From assembly GCF_000701505.1 (NCBI RefSeq), contig NZ_JNJB01000013.1:62001-126000 (forward strand): DNA of 64,000 nucleotides, in the 5' to 3' direction. The first letter of the stretch is position 1, and every line of letters starts with the position of its first letter. Source of the DNA: Dyadobacter crusticola DSM 16708 (GTDB taxonomy: Bacteria > Bacteroidota > Bacteroidia > Cytophagales > Spirosomataceae). A program made the position numbers and the translations under genes. The notes beneath the pieces were generated by a model that was not told where the DNA came from, searched no databases, and was given only the letters and a program-made list of their open reading frames with translations. Shown here piece after piece: positions 63,101 through 64,000 of the stretch.

Positions 63101-63499
63101 CTACGACAAGATAATTCTTTTTACCTTATCATCACGCAGGCACAAGCCAACCCACACCAGGATACCGAATACGAGCGCAAAATAAAGCGGCTGCCCGGCG
63201 CGTACCATGATCGCGATTGCACCGCCGAGATAGCCGGTAAGCAAGATAGCGCCCAGCACCGCAGTGCGTGGAATGATGTACAGAACTGTACTTAGCAGCA
63301 ATACGATACCAATGCTTTGCACCTGATCCACCGGCCAGCCGAGCTGCGCAGATCCCTCAATCGAATGCGACTCTTTAATTACTTTCATGATCGAGTCAAA
63401 AAGAAGGAACAACACACACAAGGCACTGATGATTTTACCGGCCAACACACCTTTCGAAGAATGTACCTTTACAGGCTCGTTTTCAAATGCAGCTTCCAT
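63101..63499 (-). CDS. DoxX-like membrane protein
   Basis: This 132-residue protein has four hydrophobic segments (IISALCVLFLLFDSIMKVI, VQSIGIVLLLSTVLYIIPRT, VLGAILLTGYLGGAIAIMVR, PLYFALVFGILVWVGLCLR) in the order of the DoxX_2 group. The start at 63499 is placed after a -7 box at 63545. It precedes the AlkD-like gene by 22 bases. Confidence 0.85.
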   Translation of the reverse strand: MEAAFENEPVKVHSSKGVLAGKIISALCVLFLLFDSIMKVIKESHSIEGSAQLGWPVDQVQSIGIVLLLSTVLYIIPRTAVLGAILLTGYLGGAIAIMVRAGQPLYFALVFGILVWVGLCLRDDKVKRIILS

Positions 63500-63544
63500 C
63501 GATTTTACAAGGTCTAAATTTTGTGTTTGAATCTTTGAACAACA

Positions 63545-63552
63545 CAAAGCTA
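63545..63552 (-). promoter_or_regulatory. -7 box upstream of the DoxX/alkD-like unit
   Basis: TAGCTTTG on the minus strand (63552-63545) matches TAnnTTTG, 45 bases before the DoxX start. A -33 TTG at normal spacing is not seen. Confidence 0.4.
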
Positions 63553-63663
63553 CTCACCCGGCGATCCTTGAAGGCTGTGTAGATACGGCAATAAGAGGGG
63601 GCGTTTGCGACATCAAGTAGAAGAATGCGGGCGTAAGCTTATCTTGGCTGTAAAAACACCATA

Positions 63664-64000
63664 ATGCTTACTCGTACAATAATCATTTTCATTGCCTGCT
63701 GCATGATCTACGGTTGCAAAAGCGCCAAAGACAGCCCTAAGTTTAATTTCGCCGATGGTGTTTATCATACCGAGTTGAAGGGGATAAAGCAGCAGGTTTA
63801 CATAGAAAATACAGAAGATTCTGTCATCGTTTATTCCCTGCAAAAAGGCTGGAAACGAATGGACCTGAAAAGTACTATTCTGCAGAAAAAGTCTTATCCG
63901 CAGAAATCTGACAAGGAAACACTTGGGGCAAACAAATACTGGCAGAACGGTTTTGATGTGGATATACTGACAATTCCGCTCAAATTTCGCCCGACTGCTG
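63664..64000 (+). CDS. Lipoprotein of unknown function, 3' end outside window
   Basis: The ATG at 63664 opens a lipoprotein signal (IIIFIACCMIYGC, Cys18) and the frame runs open to the right edge, about 112 codons. The mature part is lysine-rich and beta-prone (GVYHTELKGIKQQVYIENTE). I do not recognise a family; the rest of the gene is needed. Confidence 0.7.
   Translation, partial: MLTRTIIIFIACCMIYGCKSAKDSPKFNFADGVYHTELKGIKQQVYIENTEDSVIVYSLQKGWKRMDLKSTILQKKSYPQKSDKETLGANKYWQNGFDVDILTIPLKFRPTA

Overview
The window looks like chromosome from a Bacteroidota member of the Cytophagales, most like Dyadobacter or a close relative. The evidence is four SusC/SusD outer-membrane pairs, two ECF-sigma/FecR sets, a hybrid two-component regulator of the propeller/AraC type, lipoprotein signals of Bacteroidota style, and several promoters with the phylum's TAnnTTTG -7 box. 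The genus is inferred from gene content only. I saw no rRNA, tRNA, CRISPR array, phage or insertion sequence.

Layout. 1-8976 (all minus): ECF sigma, FecR, STN-type SusC, SusD and a PHP-fold CehA/McbA metallohydrolase that runs off the left edge. 9058-10877 (minus): a stress cluster of YtxH, DUF2382 and YflT-DUF2382 proteins. 11069-14857: a 1262-residue outer-membrane protein with an N-terminal metallophosphoesterase, a middle region with kinase-like motifs and a C-terminal BamA-like barrel. 14908-15742: an HxlR regulator divergent from a DoxX gene, with a symmetric operator array between them. 15773-18617: a DUF2490 protein, then selD and mnmH, the selenouridine tRNA pathway. 18772-20839: a half-size MacB-like permease and an LpxL-type acyltransferase.

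21192-26340: a second SusC/SusD pair with no local regulator or enzyme. 26476-27983: a three-gene hipB-hipS-hipT toxin-antitoxin operon. 28365-30353: an ECF sigma without an anti-sigma gene, an esterase and an SGNH hydrolase. 30522-40993: a hybrid two-component regulator, then a third SusC/SusD pair and an arylsulfate sulfotransferase lipoprotein. 41045-41834: a TacA/TacT-like toxin-antitoxin pair. 42131-52717: a second ECF sigma/FecR set driving an STN-type SusC, a SusD and two FAD-dependent oxidoreductases, one with a golvesin-like C-terminal domain.

52781-64000 is mostly single-gene units: a small membrane protein, a beta-barrel protein, a full-length MacB-like permease, a receiver-only response regulator, a VOC protein, DUF3072, two DoxX proteins, an aldo/keto reductase, a GAF histidine kinase with degenerate motifs, a DUF1080 protein behind a striking double inverted repeat, an AlkD-like protein, and a lipoprotein cut by the right edge.

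How the genes work together. The two SusC proteins with an STN domain are the two that sit next to ECF sigma/FecR genes, as expected for trans-envelope signalling. The two without STN are not; one of them lies beside the hybrid regulator instead. None of the four SusC/D loci carries a recognisable glycoside hydrolase or polysaccharide lyase. Their partner enzymes are a metallohydrolase, a sulfotransferase and oxidoreductases, so these loci may handle substrates other than ordinary glycans.
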